Source: Actinomycetaceae bacterium (GTDB lineage Bacteria > Actinomycetota > Actinomycetes > Actinomycetales > Actinomycetaceae). From it: a stretch of DNA of 64,000 nt. How positions within the stretch are numbered: position 1 is the stretch's first letter; each line of letters starts with the position of its first letter. Below the pieces are notes generated by a model that saw only the letters and a list, made by a program, of their open reading frames with translations, had not been told where the DNA came from and ran no database searches. The stretch lies in contig JAUNVP010000004.1 of the NCBI GenBank assembly GCA_030537615.1, forward strand, positions 62,001 to 126,000, read 5' to 3'. The position numbers were made by a program, and so were the translations under genes. This document shows, piece by piece, positions 54,712 to 62,849 of this stretch.

Positions 54712-56900
54712 CGGCACGCGGTGATTTCGTAGAGCGTTCCGTTTCCGGCGCGCGCTACCTCGGTAAACCCACGGGTCACGTCGACACCGTAGAAGCCGGG
54801 AAGGGTTTCGCTGCGCGGCGTACCGTAGTACGACGAATCGGGTTTTGCCCAGAAGTGGGTGACACCTTCCCTGTTCAGCAACGTGCACACTTCCGGGCTG
54901 TCGTGAATATGGACAAAACGCCAGGCCAGCAAGTTGACGTCCTCATCCGCATCAACGATCGACAGTTGTGGAAAGAGGACGCGGCGGTTACCGAGTGCTT
55001 GAAAATAAACCGTGCCCTGCGCTGGATCGCCAATGATGACCGCATCGGACGGGAGATAGTCGGAGACCGACCGCATGAGATCGAGTTCCGCGGTATTCGC
55101 CATTCCGGCCGGCCCCACGTGTTCAGGGTCGTAGACCGTGCGCAGAGCGAGCACTCGCGCATCGATTGCTCCGAATCCTGTCGCGAGGACGAGGGCGAGG
55201 GCGAGCATCGTGCTGTTAGCCGTAATGAGCCATTGTTTCCAGGTGACGGCGCGCAACCATATTTTCCACGATCGTCGAGGTTTCTCGGGAACATCGAAGC
55301 GGCGCCAGTTGGTTTCTCCCACGCGCCACTGCGAAGCGGCCTCCCACGCGGTTTCGAGATGCTCCGGGATCGGTTCGGACTCACTCCACCGCGCGCGGAT
55401 CAGGCGACCCAGATACATCAAACCAGCGGTAACGAGCAGACAGATCACCACCTGCATGATTCCCATCAGTCGGCGCGGATCGGAATACCACGGGCCGACC
55501 AGAAGCTTGAGCCCAAAGTTCGGGGCGTAGGCGAGGAATACGAGCACGGCAAAAATCGCCCAGGTGGCCGGTACCCACGTTGCTTTCCGCGAAGTCGCCG
55601 CGTCAACACCGGTTACCATCACCCACAGTCCGATACCGGTCAGTGCGGTCATCGTTACGAGCGAGAGTACGAAACCGGGGGCAAATGGGAATGGCGGAAA
55701 CGGGGTGAACGGATGGAAAAGTGCGTCGATCCACGAGGTTTTGCGTTCAAAATGAGCGGTTGCTCGGGTGACGGGATGGACGAGAACGGCGGCGAAAACC
55801 CCGACTCCGGCTAGCGCCATTGCCAACAGGAGACCCACACGCCCCCGTTGACCCGCGCGGTACATGCTGCGGACCAGGCGCGTTCCGTTGGAGACTGTCA
55901 TAACAACCGTGAGAGCGCCGACGTTGAAGAATGCAATCGGATGCGCTCCCACAGCCCCCACGCATCCGAGGAGCACCACCGCGATTAAAGCCGCCAGCGC
56001 ACCGTTTCCTTCTGCGCCGTAAAGCGCGCGGATAAACCGTCTTCCGACAACCATGATCGCCGCGACAAGGCCCGGCACGAAGGCCATCGAGATAGCGTTG
56101 GGCCACTGCGCGTACATCGAGACGAAGTCCGCGGGGAAAGCCAGAGTGAGGCCCGCGACAACGGCTGCGAGCGCAGTTCGTTCCTTCTCCCCCCAGGTGA
56201 CGTGAGCGAGAGCCGCAATGCCAACTACCCACCACACGATGAGGACGATGGAGGACAGGTTAATCATCGGAATGACTGTTGACGCGGTGGAGAACAGAGC
56301 GACGAATCCGTGCCAAATGCTCGGGTAGAACATGCCGCTAGCGGATGCTCCGAACATCGGCGAGAGCGCATTGAGAGGATTCGCGTCAGCTCCGGTGACG
56401 ACAAGCCACACGGCGTTCGCATGAAACGCGGGGTCCCACTGTTGGAGCGGATTGTTCAGATCAACCCGCAGTAGCCCGAGCGTGGCAAGGACAACACCTG
56501 CTGTGACGAAGATAGCCACTCGCCGTTGTATCCCCCATATTCGTCTACCGCGAGCGATCCCCAGCGCAACTAATCCTAACGTCGTCGAAGCTGCGAGATA
56601 GGTGCCACCAGTTGATGCGCTCCAGGTCAGCCCAGAGAATCCGAGCGGAGAGGTTGGTGAAAAAACGAATGCCGCAACAGTCAGCATTCCGAATGTGACT
56701 GCCGGCGCTAGCGCCAGTTGTACGAGTATGCTCGGAGTGTGGGAATTAAGTTCAGGAGCTTCACTCCACGCCCATTTAGGCGGATAGTAACGGGAGCGAG
56801 CGACAAATCCGGAAACCGCCCCCACCCACACGAGACCGGGTATCCATCCAGCCGCGAGCATGAGTACGAGGCGGGGGCCCAGTTCGATCCAGGTCATCAT
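54708..56900 (-). CDS. DUF6541 polytopic membrane protein
   Basis: This 730-residue protein has about 14 hydrophobic helices and a C-terminal outer domain of about 130 residues, with the layout of DUF6541/GT-C-like glycosyltransferases found in actinobacteria. An outer loop contains FYPSIWHGF and an acidic motif near helix 2. It is likely to add or move sugars in wall polymers, but the activity is not known. Its stop overlaps copA's (convergent), and its start touches the DedA gene stop (ATGA-type junction). Confidence 0.8.
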   Translation of the reverse strand: MMTWIELGPRLVLMLAAGWIPGLVWVGAVSGFVARSRYYPPKWAWSEAPELNSHTPSILVQLALAPAVTFGMLTVAAFVFSPTSPLGFSGLTWSASTGGTYLAASTTLGLVALGIARGRRIWGIQRRVAIFVTAGVVLATLGLLRVDLNNPLQQWDPAFHANAVWLVVTGADANPLNALSPMFGASASGMFYPSIWHGFVALFSTASTVIPMINLSSIVLIVWWVVGIAALAHVTWGEKERTALAAVVAGLTLAFPADFVSMYAQWPNAISMAFVPGLVAAIMVVGRRFIRALYGAEGNGALAALIAVVLLGCVGAVGAHPIAFFNVGALTVVMTVSNGTRLVRSMYRAGQRGRVGLLLAMALAGVGVFAAVLVHPVTRATAHFERKTSWIDALFHPFTPFPPFPFAPGFVLSLVTMTALTGIGLWVMVTGVDAATSRKATWVPATWAIFAVLVFLAYAPNFGLKLLVGPWYSDPRRLMGIMQVVICLLVTAGLMYLGRLIRARWSESEPIPEHLETAWEAASQWRVGETNWRRFDVPEKPRRSWKIWLRAVTWKQWLITANSTMLALALVLATGFGAIDARVLALRTVYDPEHVGPAGMANTAELDLMRSVSDYLPSDAVIIGDPAQGTVYFQALGNRRVLFPQLSIVDADEDVNLLAWRFVHIHDSPEVCTLLNREGVTHFWAKPDSSYYGTPRSETLPGFYGVDVTRGFTEVARAGNGTLYEITACR

Positions 56901-57625
56901 CAGTCGTCGCGCGCGTCCTCAGAGATGGTCATATCGGCGATTTGGTCAGCGGTCTCAAACGCCTTTCGGGCGCGAACCTTGTGGAGCACGAATTCAAAGA
57001 CCATGGGGAGGATCGATACGAAAACGATAAGGAGGATAATAGCGGTCAAGTTGTCGTGAATGAAGGCAACCCCGCCGAGTGCAGCTCCGAGAATGGTCAG
57101 CCCCGTCCCCCACAGTAACGCTCCCACAAGATTCCACAAAGTGAAGCGGGTACGGTTATATCCGGCGATCCCCGCCGCGATGGGAACGAATGTGCGAACG
57201 AAGGGAACGAACCGTCCGATCACCAGCGAACGCCCCCCGTAGCGGGCAAAGAAGTTCTCCGATTGCACGAGGTATTCGGTTTTCAGCACTCTCGCATCAT
57301 CAGAGAAAAGTCCGCGCCCAAAGCGTTTACCGATCCAGTACCCGACCTGAGACCCGGCAATCGCGCAGATCGTAATGGTGAGGACAAGTACCCACAGGCT
57401 GAGTCCCAGTTGCGTGTGGAGCAGTCCGGCGGAAAAGACGAGTGAATCTCCGGGAAGTACCGGGAACAGAACGCCGGATTCAATGAAGACAATTGCTGCG
57501 ACGCCGAGCAGAACCCACGGCCCCATGGCAAGCAGGAGTGATTCAGGGTCCTTAAACCAGCCGATCAGTGTTTCGAGCCACGACACCCACATTACGAGGG
57601 CCGTGTCGGTTAAAACGGGAGTCAC
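56900..57625 (-). CDS. DedA-family membrane protein
   Basis: This 241-residue protein has the DedA/SNARE-associated signature: FIESGVLFPVLPGDSLVFSAG, the Gly-x-x-Tyr-Trp GYWIGKRFGR and the FVPFVRTFVPIAAG helix pair. DedA proteins act in phospholipid (undecaprenyl-phosphate/PE) transport and membrane potential. The frame is open to 57712, but AAGGA six bases before the GTG at 57625 sets the start. It is in an operon with DUF6541. Confidence 0.9.
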   Translation of the reverse strand: MTPVLTDTALVMWVSWLETLIGWFKDPESLLLAMGPWVLLGVAAIVFIESGVLFPVLPGDSLVFSAGLLHTQLGLSLWVLVLTITICAIAGSQVGYWIGKRFGRGLFSDDARVLKTEYLVQSENFFARYGGRSLVIGRFVPFVRTFVPIAAGIAGYNRTRFTLWNLVGALLWGTGLTILGAALGGVAFIHDNLTAIILLIVFVSILPMVFEFVLHKVRARKAFETADQIADMTISEDARDD

Positions 57626-57716
57626 GTGGTGTCCTTCCATGAGGGGCTCTGCCGTTAGCCTACTACTGTCAGCGGGTTTTGCGGCGCGCGAGGTGCTCAA
57701 AAAACTGTTCAATGCG

Positions 57717-57722
57717 TAAGCT
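57717..57722 (+). promoter_or_regulatory. Leaderless -10 box (TAAGCT)
   Basis: TAAGCT, then TAAAGC, then ATG. A TGCTCA -35-like element lies 17 bases upstream. Confidence 0.45.
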
Positions 57723-57728
57723 TAAAGC

Positions 57729-60296
57729 ATGTCCGACGAGCAGGCGGTATCACACGCACCCAGACCACTGTCTAGATTGGCAGAGCCGGTGCTGGTGTGC
57801 GATCGTTCCACAACCCGCACCCACCGCACTGAGGACATCGTCGACTTCGCGATTTCTCTCGCGGCGATTGCTTTCGTCCTCGTCCTCGGAGTCTATGCGC
57901 ACGGAACAACGTCCGGCGTGACTGAGGATGTGCGTTCAGCTCTCGGTGGTGTTTTGCGTCAAATTTTCCTGCTTCCACTGACGCTTTTTGAATCCATTTT
58001 TGTTCTCGCTGCCCCGATTTCTATCGTGATCTCACTCGCCTTACGGCGTCGTTTGCGCACCATAGTTGAAGCGATACTGACCGGGGTTCTCGCGGCCATT
58101 CTGACGTCGATCATCGTGTGGTTGCTCCCTCTGCTACCCACGATCGTGACGACACCTTTGACCATTTCAACATCCGTTGGCAAAATCATCGTGGTCGACC
58201 TCCTGATCGCCACTCTCGCAGCTTTCTTTACCGTCGCCGGAGAAGCCAGTCAGATGAGGGCGATTCGCTACTCGTGGGTGTTTGTTTTCGTCCTCGCGAT
58301 GCTCTACGTTTTGCGTGGTTCAATTACACTTCCAGCGGCTCTGATCTCTATCTTGCTCGGCCGCCTCATCGGTACTGCGGGCCGTTACGCTTTTGGTTTC
58401 CGCGATGACCGAGCCAATGCTATTGATCTCGTCGATGGACTGCTCCACGTCGGAATCACCCCCGTGAAGATTGTTCGCACGGATGTTGTCACCACAGATA
58501 TCCCACTCGAAGCGGTGTATGTCAGGGAGGAATCGCAGTCGCGAAGCACGTGGGCAAGTCCTTTTGTTCCACTTGTCGAAGACACCGAGGCGGCCACCTC
58601 TCTGGGAGAGGACGAGGTCGTCGTCGACACTCTCCAACCATCCATGTCCGAAACTGCTCGGCACTACGTGTGTTGGGATACGGCTGGCACCACCTATGAT
58701 CTCATCGTGCTCGACCCCGATACGCAGGTGACGGGACTGCTCCATGACCTGTGGAACAATATCCGGTTGCGCGGCCTGAGCCGCTGGCTCGCACCCTCTC
58801 TCCAGGCGTCAGCCGAGCGAAGCGCCCTGGTCAAGATCGAGGCACACAAGGCCGGGGTAACCACCCCTGAAGTTGTTGCTATTACCTCGGCAGGGGGGTC
58901 GGTGTTTACAGTTCAAAAACCGATCGCTTCTGCGACCTACCTGACGGATCTTCCCGCCGATCGACTGACTGATGACATCCTCGTTCGTTTCTTTACGGAG
59001 CTGAAAATCGCTCACCGGCGCGGTATTTCGCATCGCAATATCGACCATCATGCCCTGGCTCTCGACACTGGAGATCGCACGTGGATTACCGATTGGGATC
59101 AGGGGCAAGTGGCAACGTCCGGCCTCAATCGCCGCATCGATTTTGCGCAGATGCTGACCGCTCTCGCACTCAAAGTTGGCCCCGACCGTTCGCTCGCTGC
59201 GGCTCGGCAAGTCTTCGACGAAGAACTCATCACTTTCGCCGCTCCCGTGCTACAAAAAGCTATTATGCCTCTCCAGATTCGTCGGGAGCTTCGCCGCACC
59301 GGTGATGTACTTCCCGATTTGCGTCAGGAGATGCTTGGCGAGCTTCCTCCCCAAGAACTGCCCGACCCTAATCTCCAACGCTTTTCTCCTAAGACGGTCA
59401 TTATGGCCGTTATTGCGGTCGTGGCGCTGTGGGCGGTTCTTGGCTCGCTCAATTTCCAGCAGGTCGCGCAGGCGGTCCGCGGGGCGAATCCGTGGTGGAT
59501 TCTCCTGGCGTTCATCTTTGGTCTGCTCACCTACTTGGGTGCGGCACTGCCTCTCGTGGCGTTCACACCGGAAAAGCTTCGCTTGCGTGATGTCACCCTC
59601 GTCCAGGTGGGGGCTTCAGTAGTCACACTGGTTGCTCCGGCCGGCATCGGCCCGGCGGCCTTGAACCTCCGTTTCCTCAACAAACGCGGAGTCAACACTC
59701 CGCTTGCGCTCGCCACCGTCGCACTCGTCCAGTTCACTCAGTTCGTGACAACCGTTGTCATGCTTTTGCTCATCGTGCTCGTCACCGGGCATTCGACGGG
59801 GATTGAACTTCCCTCCAATAAGATCCTCTATGCGGTTGGCGCAGTTACCGTCATTATCGGCAGCGCACTGGCCGTGCCCTGGGTTCGTAACCAGATTTGG
59901 AAACGGCTCGAACCGTCATGGAACCAGATCTGGCAGCGGCTCGTGTGGGCTCTCGGACATCCGCGCCGTCTCCTCATTGGAATCGGTGGCAACCTCTTGA
60001 TGACCGTGTCTTTTATTCTTGCATTTGCCGCATCACTCGCTGCCTTCGGACACTCGATGGACCCGACTACCCTGACAATCACATACCTCGCATCCAACTC
60101 CCTCGGTTCAGTTATTCCCTCCCCCGGCGGTATAGGCCCGGTGGAAGCTGCCCTGACCGCGGGCCTCAGTCTTGCTGGTATCCCGTCGGGCGTCGCAATC
60201 TCCACTGCGTTGCTCTACCGTCTCGTCACCTTCTACGGTCGTGCTCCGCTCGGGTGGATCGCCCTGCGAATCATGCAAAAACGCGACCTTATCTGA
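57729..60296 (+). CDS. Kinase-like and LPG-synthase-type flippase fusion protein
   Basis: This 855-residue membrane protein has about six N-terminal helices, a protein-kinase-like middle (about 355-540) with the catalytic-loop-like HRRGISHRNIDHHAL and metal-binding ITDWDQG, and a C-terminal UPF0104/AglD-type helical bundle (from about 555; GASVVTLVAPAGIGPAALNLRFL and the late SVIPSPGGIGPVEAAL). The C-terminal part resembles the flippase half of lysyl-phosphatidylglycerol synthases. The kinase lacks a recognisable Lys-Glu pair in the usual form, so activity is uncertain. Likely role in lipid or wall-precursor handling. Confidence 0.82.
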   Translation: MSDEQAVSHAPRPLSRLAEPVLVCDRSTTRTHRTEDIVDFAISLAAIAFVLVLGVYAHGTTSGVTEDVRSALGGVLRQIFLLPLTLFESIFVLAAPISIVISLALRRRLRTIVEAILTGVLAAILTSIIVWLLPLLPTIVTTPLTISTSVGKIIVVDLLIATLAAFFTVAGEASQMRAIRYSWVFVFVLAMLYVLRGSITLPAALISILLGRLIGTAGRYAFGFRDDRANAIDLVDGLLHVGITPVKIVRTDVVTTDIPLEAVYVREESQSRSTWASPFVPLVEDTEAATSLGEDEVVVDTLQPSMSETARHYVCWDTAGTTYDLIVLDPDTQVTGLLHDLWNNIRLRGLSRWLAPSLQASAERSALVKIEAHKAGVTTPEVVAITSAGGSVFTVQKPIASATYLTDLPADRLTDDILVRFFTELKIAHRRGISHRNIDHHALALDTGDRTWITDWDQGQVATSGLNRRIDFAQMLTALALKVGPDRSLAAARQVFDEELITFAAPVLQKAIMPLQIRRELRRTGDVLPDLRQEMLGELPPQELPDPNLQRFSPKTVIMAVIAVVALWAVLGSLNFQQVAQAVRGANPWWILLAFIFGLLTYLGAALPLVAFTPEKLRLRDVTLVQVGASVVTLVAPAGIGPAALNLRFLNKRGVNTPLALATVALVQFTQFVTTVVMLLLIVLVTGHSTGIELPSNKILYAVGAVTVIIGSALAVPWVRNQIWKRLEPSWNQIWQRLVWALGHPRRLLIGIGGNLLMTVSFILAFAASLAAFGHSMDPTTLTITYLASNSLGSVIPSPGGIGPVEAALTAGLSLAGIPSGVAISTALLYRLVTFYGRAPLGWIALRIMQKRDLI

Positions 60297-60300
60297 GATG

Positions 60301-60324
60301 CAGTTAGCAACCCTGCACTAACTG
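60301..60324 (+). terminator. Weak hairpin before dsbA
   Basis: CAGTTAG and CTAACTG pair across a ten-base loop just after the flippase stop. No T run. A CATTCT -10-like box (60328-60333) lies immediately after and seven bases before the dsbA-like ATG. Confidence 0.35.
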
Positions 60325-60340
60325 TGCCATTCTGTCCCGT

Positions 60341-61141
60341 ATGGAAACTTCTTCGTCGCGCCCCCTCAAGCTCGTGCTTGCTACCGTCGCTATGCTCCTC
60401 GCACTGGTCATCGCGTTCTATATCGGACGCGCAACCGCACCGACGAATAGCGGTTCTGAGCTCCCCTCGTCAATAGACCAGGCAGACTCTGATTCATCGG
60501 CCACGCCAGATTCAGCAGCTCTTGCACCGAATCAACCGACATACTCGGAGTCCCAAACAGACGAAAACCTCGTCCGGCTACTCACTGAGCAACCTCGCCG
60601 CGATGCAGACGATCCACGGGCACTCGGCGATGTCAACGCTCCCGTAGTCATGGTTGCATACGAAGATTTCTCCTGCCCAATGTGCACAAAGTTCTTCCTC
60701 GAAACGTACCCCCATCTGAAAGAATACGTTGATGCCGGGAAGCTCCGAATCGAGTTTCACGACCTCGTAATCTTCCCGAACTACGGTTCGAACTTTGCCG
60801 CTCACGGTTCTCGAGCCGCCGCTGAACAAGGGAAGTTCTGGGAGTTTGTCGAAACCGCCTACCGCGTTGCCGGAGCAGGAAATCACCCGCAGTACACTGC
60901 GGAGTCCGTCGTTGAAATAGCCGAGAAAGCCGGAGTTCCCGACCTCGAGAAATTCCGCGAAACAATGGACTCGCCAGAAACCGCAGAAGCCGTGAATGCT
61001 GAATCTGCGCACGCCATGCAGAAAGTCGGCATTCAAGGTACACCGTTCTTCATCGTCAATAAGGCCGTCATTACCGGCGCACTCCCGGTGGAATACATGA
61101 CGAACACGATTGATAAACAACTCGAAGAAGCGGGGCAATAA
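60341..61141 (+). CDS. DsbA-family thiol oxidoreductase
   Basis: This 266-residue protein has a signal anchor (about 9-29), a Ser/Pro-rich linker and a thioredoxin-fold domain with CPMC (C112 and C115) and the cis-Pro loop GTPFF. It catalyses disulfide exchange outside the membrane. It is followed after three bases by a CcdA-type transporter that can supply reductant, so the pair may act reductively rather than as an oxidase. There is no ribosome site; a leaderless start is possible. Confidence 0.9.
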   Translation: METSSSRPLKLVLATVAMLLALVIAFYIGRATAPTNSGSELPSSIDQADSDSSATPDSAALAPNQPTYSESQTDENLVRLLTEQPRRDADDPRALGDVNAPVVMVAYEDFSCPMCTKFFLETYPHLKEYVDAGKLRIEFHDLVIFPNYGSNFAAHGSRAAAEQGKFWEFVETAYRVAGAGNHPQYTAESVVEIAEKAGVPDLEKFRETMDSPETAEAVNAESAHAMQKVGIQGTPFFIVNKAVITGALPVEYMTNTIDKQLEEAGQ

Positions 61142-61144
61142 ACC

Positions 61145-62038
61145 GTGCAGGTGAGCTATCTCGCCGCATTTCTCGGAGGAATACTCACACTATTCGCTCC
61201 GTGTGCGGCGATGCTACTTCCATCGTTCTTCGCCTACGCCTTCACCTCGCGACGCACACTCGCTGTCCGAACTTTCGTATTCTTCCTTGGGCTCCTGGTC
61301 ATTATGGTGCCGCTGGGAGCTTTTGCCGGGACCCTCGGCGCTTTCATTCGAAGCCATTCACAAACCGTGACACTCGTCGCTGGGATCGCCGTGATGGTGC
61401 TCGGTGTGCTCCAACTATTTGCGGTCACTTTCCCTACCCCATCCCTCGCGCATCATCGGCTTGCTGAGTCACATGAGACAGAGGTGAAAGCCCCGGTGGT
61501 GACAGCTGAATCTGCCAGCCGCGTCGCACTCGCCTCTGCGCCCCGGACGGGGGAACCGTCGGCACCGGCCGTATTTGCTCTCGGTGTAGGCTATGGCCTC
61601 GCTGGCGTCGGATGTTCCGGCCCGATTCTCGGGGCCGTCTTGTCCTTCGTCACCCTCGGGGGGTCGGTCCTTGGCGGAGCGCTCCTCATGACGAGTTTTT
61701 CTCTGGGGATGATCCTTCCCGTCGCGATCCTCGCCTTCATATGGGACGCTCTCAACCTCTCTCAAACATCGTGGCTGAAACCTCGACCGATAACGATTCT
61801 TGGGCGACAAACCACACGAATGAACATCGTTTCCGGACTCCTATTCTTCCTCCTCGGAGCGATTTTGGTATTCTTCGGTGGATATATCGGGTTGCCATCA
61901 CTTCTATCAGGTTCTCAGCAGGTGTCGATCGAATCACGCATCATGGCGGCCGTTTCCGGAGTACCCTCGGGATTGTTCCTCGCTTTGATAGCGATCATCA
62001 CGATACTGGCCGTTGTGATCATACGAGAAAGGCGTTGA
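61145..62038 (+). CDS. ccdA: CcdA/DsbD-like thiol-disulfide transmembrane protein
   Basis: This 297-residue protein has six or more membrane helices. The redox cysteines are C20 in FAPCAAMLLP and C in GVGCSGP, both next to the prolines typical of CcdA. It moves electrons from cytoplasmic thioredoxin to outer-face partners, here the DsbA-like protein three bases upstream. An insert of about 45 residues rich in Ala/Glu/Pro lies between helices 3 and 4. The GTG start is in tight operon spacing. Confidence 0.88.
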   Translation: MQVSYLAAFLGGILTLFAPCAAMLLPSFFAYAFTSRRTLAVRTFVFFLGLLVIMVPLGAFAGTLGAFIRSHSQTVTLVAGIAVMVLGVLQLFAVTFPTPSLAHHRLAESHETEVKAPVVTAESASRVALASAPRTGEPSAPAVFALGVGYGLAGVGCSGPILGAVLSFVTLGGSVLGGALLMTSFSLGMILPVAILAFIWDALNLSQTSWLKPRPITILGRQTTRMNIVSGLLFFLLGAILVFFGGYIGLPSLLSGSQQVSIESRIMAAVSGVPSGLFLALIAIITILAVVIIRERR

Positions 62039-62039
62039 C

Positions 62040-62846
62040 GTGATCAGCAAACGGATGCGCGGACTTGCGCGCATCGTGCTTGAGTTCGCCGCCATCATGC
62101 TCGTTACGCTCGTGATCGGCACGATCGGCTACTTCCTGACCGTGCGTTTTCACAACGGGGACGTTCCGGCTCTTCTCAAACTCCGGCATCCACTAGCCTC
62201 AACGTTCCAGATCATCATCCCGATGGTGGCAACCATCATCGTCACTCGTTTCATCGTTCAGCGTCGCCATCTCACGCACGTCGTGTGGCGCGAGCCTGAG
62301 TTTGTCTCCCCCAAAGACGGCGGGAAAGCACCAACCTATGCGCCCCCACTGGACACTCACGATGATCTGTTCTTGGGAACCGCACTATCCTCAGAACCAG
62401 AACCCTTCTACACACTCAATGTCCAGCCGCGGATCTCGCGTCTGTGGTGGCTACTCGGCGCACTCATCAGTCTCGGCGCACTCCTCACCATCAGTTACGG
62501 AATCACCCACATTCACGTCACTCCGATTGGCTTCACCGTCGGGGTAATCGCAACATTTACCTGGGCTTACGCGCAAGAGTTCCTCCTCCGCGGCCTCGTT
62601 ATCGCTGAAATGCGGCGCCTTGCCCGCCGTGACCGCTGGGCAATCGCAATGTCAATGTTGCTATCAATCCCGTGGATGATTCCACTTGCAATGACAGCTT
62701 CGACTCCCACTCGGACACTCGTGCTCATCCTGATCGGTCCGATCATGTCACCGCTCCTATTCGCTCTGCGTCGCATGTTTACAACGCTGTGGGCTCCGAT
62801 AGGCGCTCAGTTTCTGTTTTCAGCGACGTTCTTCGTCCTCATCTAG
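62040..62846 (+). CDS. CPBP-like membrane protein with altered active site
   Basis: This 268-residue protein has about seven hydrophobic helices and a fold resembling CAAX/CPBP metalloproteases. Motif 1 is AQEFLLRG where EExxxR is expected, motif 2 lacks its His (SIPWMIP), and motif 3 has GAQFLFS in place of HxxxN. All catalytic positions are thus changed, so it is probably not a protease. It starts two bases after ccdA and is the third gene of the dsbA-ccdA operon. Confidence 0.65.
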   Translation: MISKRMRGLARIVLEFAAIMLVTLVIGTIGYFLTVRFHNGDVPALLKLRHPLASTFQIIIPMVATIIVTRFIVQRRHLTHVVWREPEFVSPKDGGKAPTYAPPLDTHDDLFLGTALSSEPEPFYTLNVQPRISRLWWLLGALISLGALLTISYGITHIHVTPIGFTVGVIATFTWAYAQEFLLRGLVIAEMRRLARRDRWAIAMSMLLSIPWMIPLAMTASTPTRTLVLILIGPIMSPLLFALRRMFTTLWAPIGAQFLFSATFFVLI

Positions 62847-62849
62847 TCG

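Noticed and set aside
54855-55814. 319-codon plus-strand ORF opposite the DUF6541 gene
   Set aside because: Its product is very rich in Arg, Gly and Glu, as expected of an antisense shadow of a membrane protein, and it has no ribosome site.
57640-57665. Further copy of the GTAGGCTC repeat near the DedA gene
   Set aside because: GGGGCTCTGCC and AGCCTAC are present but each only partly matches; they may be chance.
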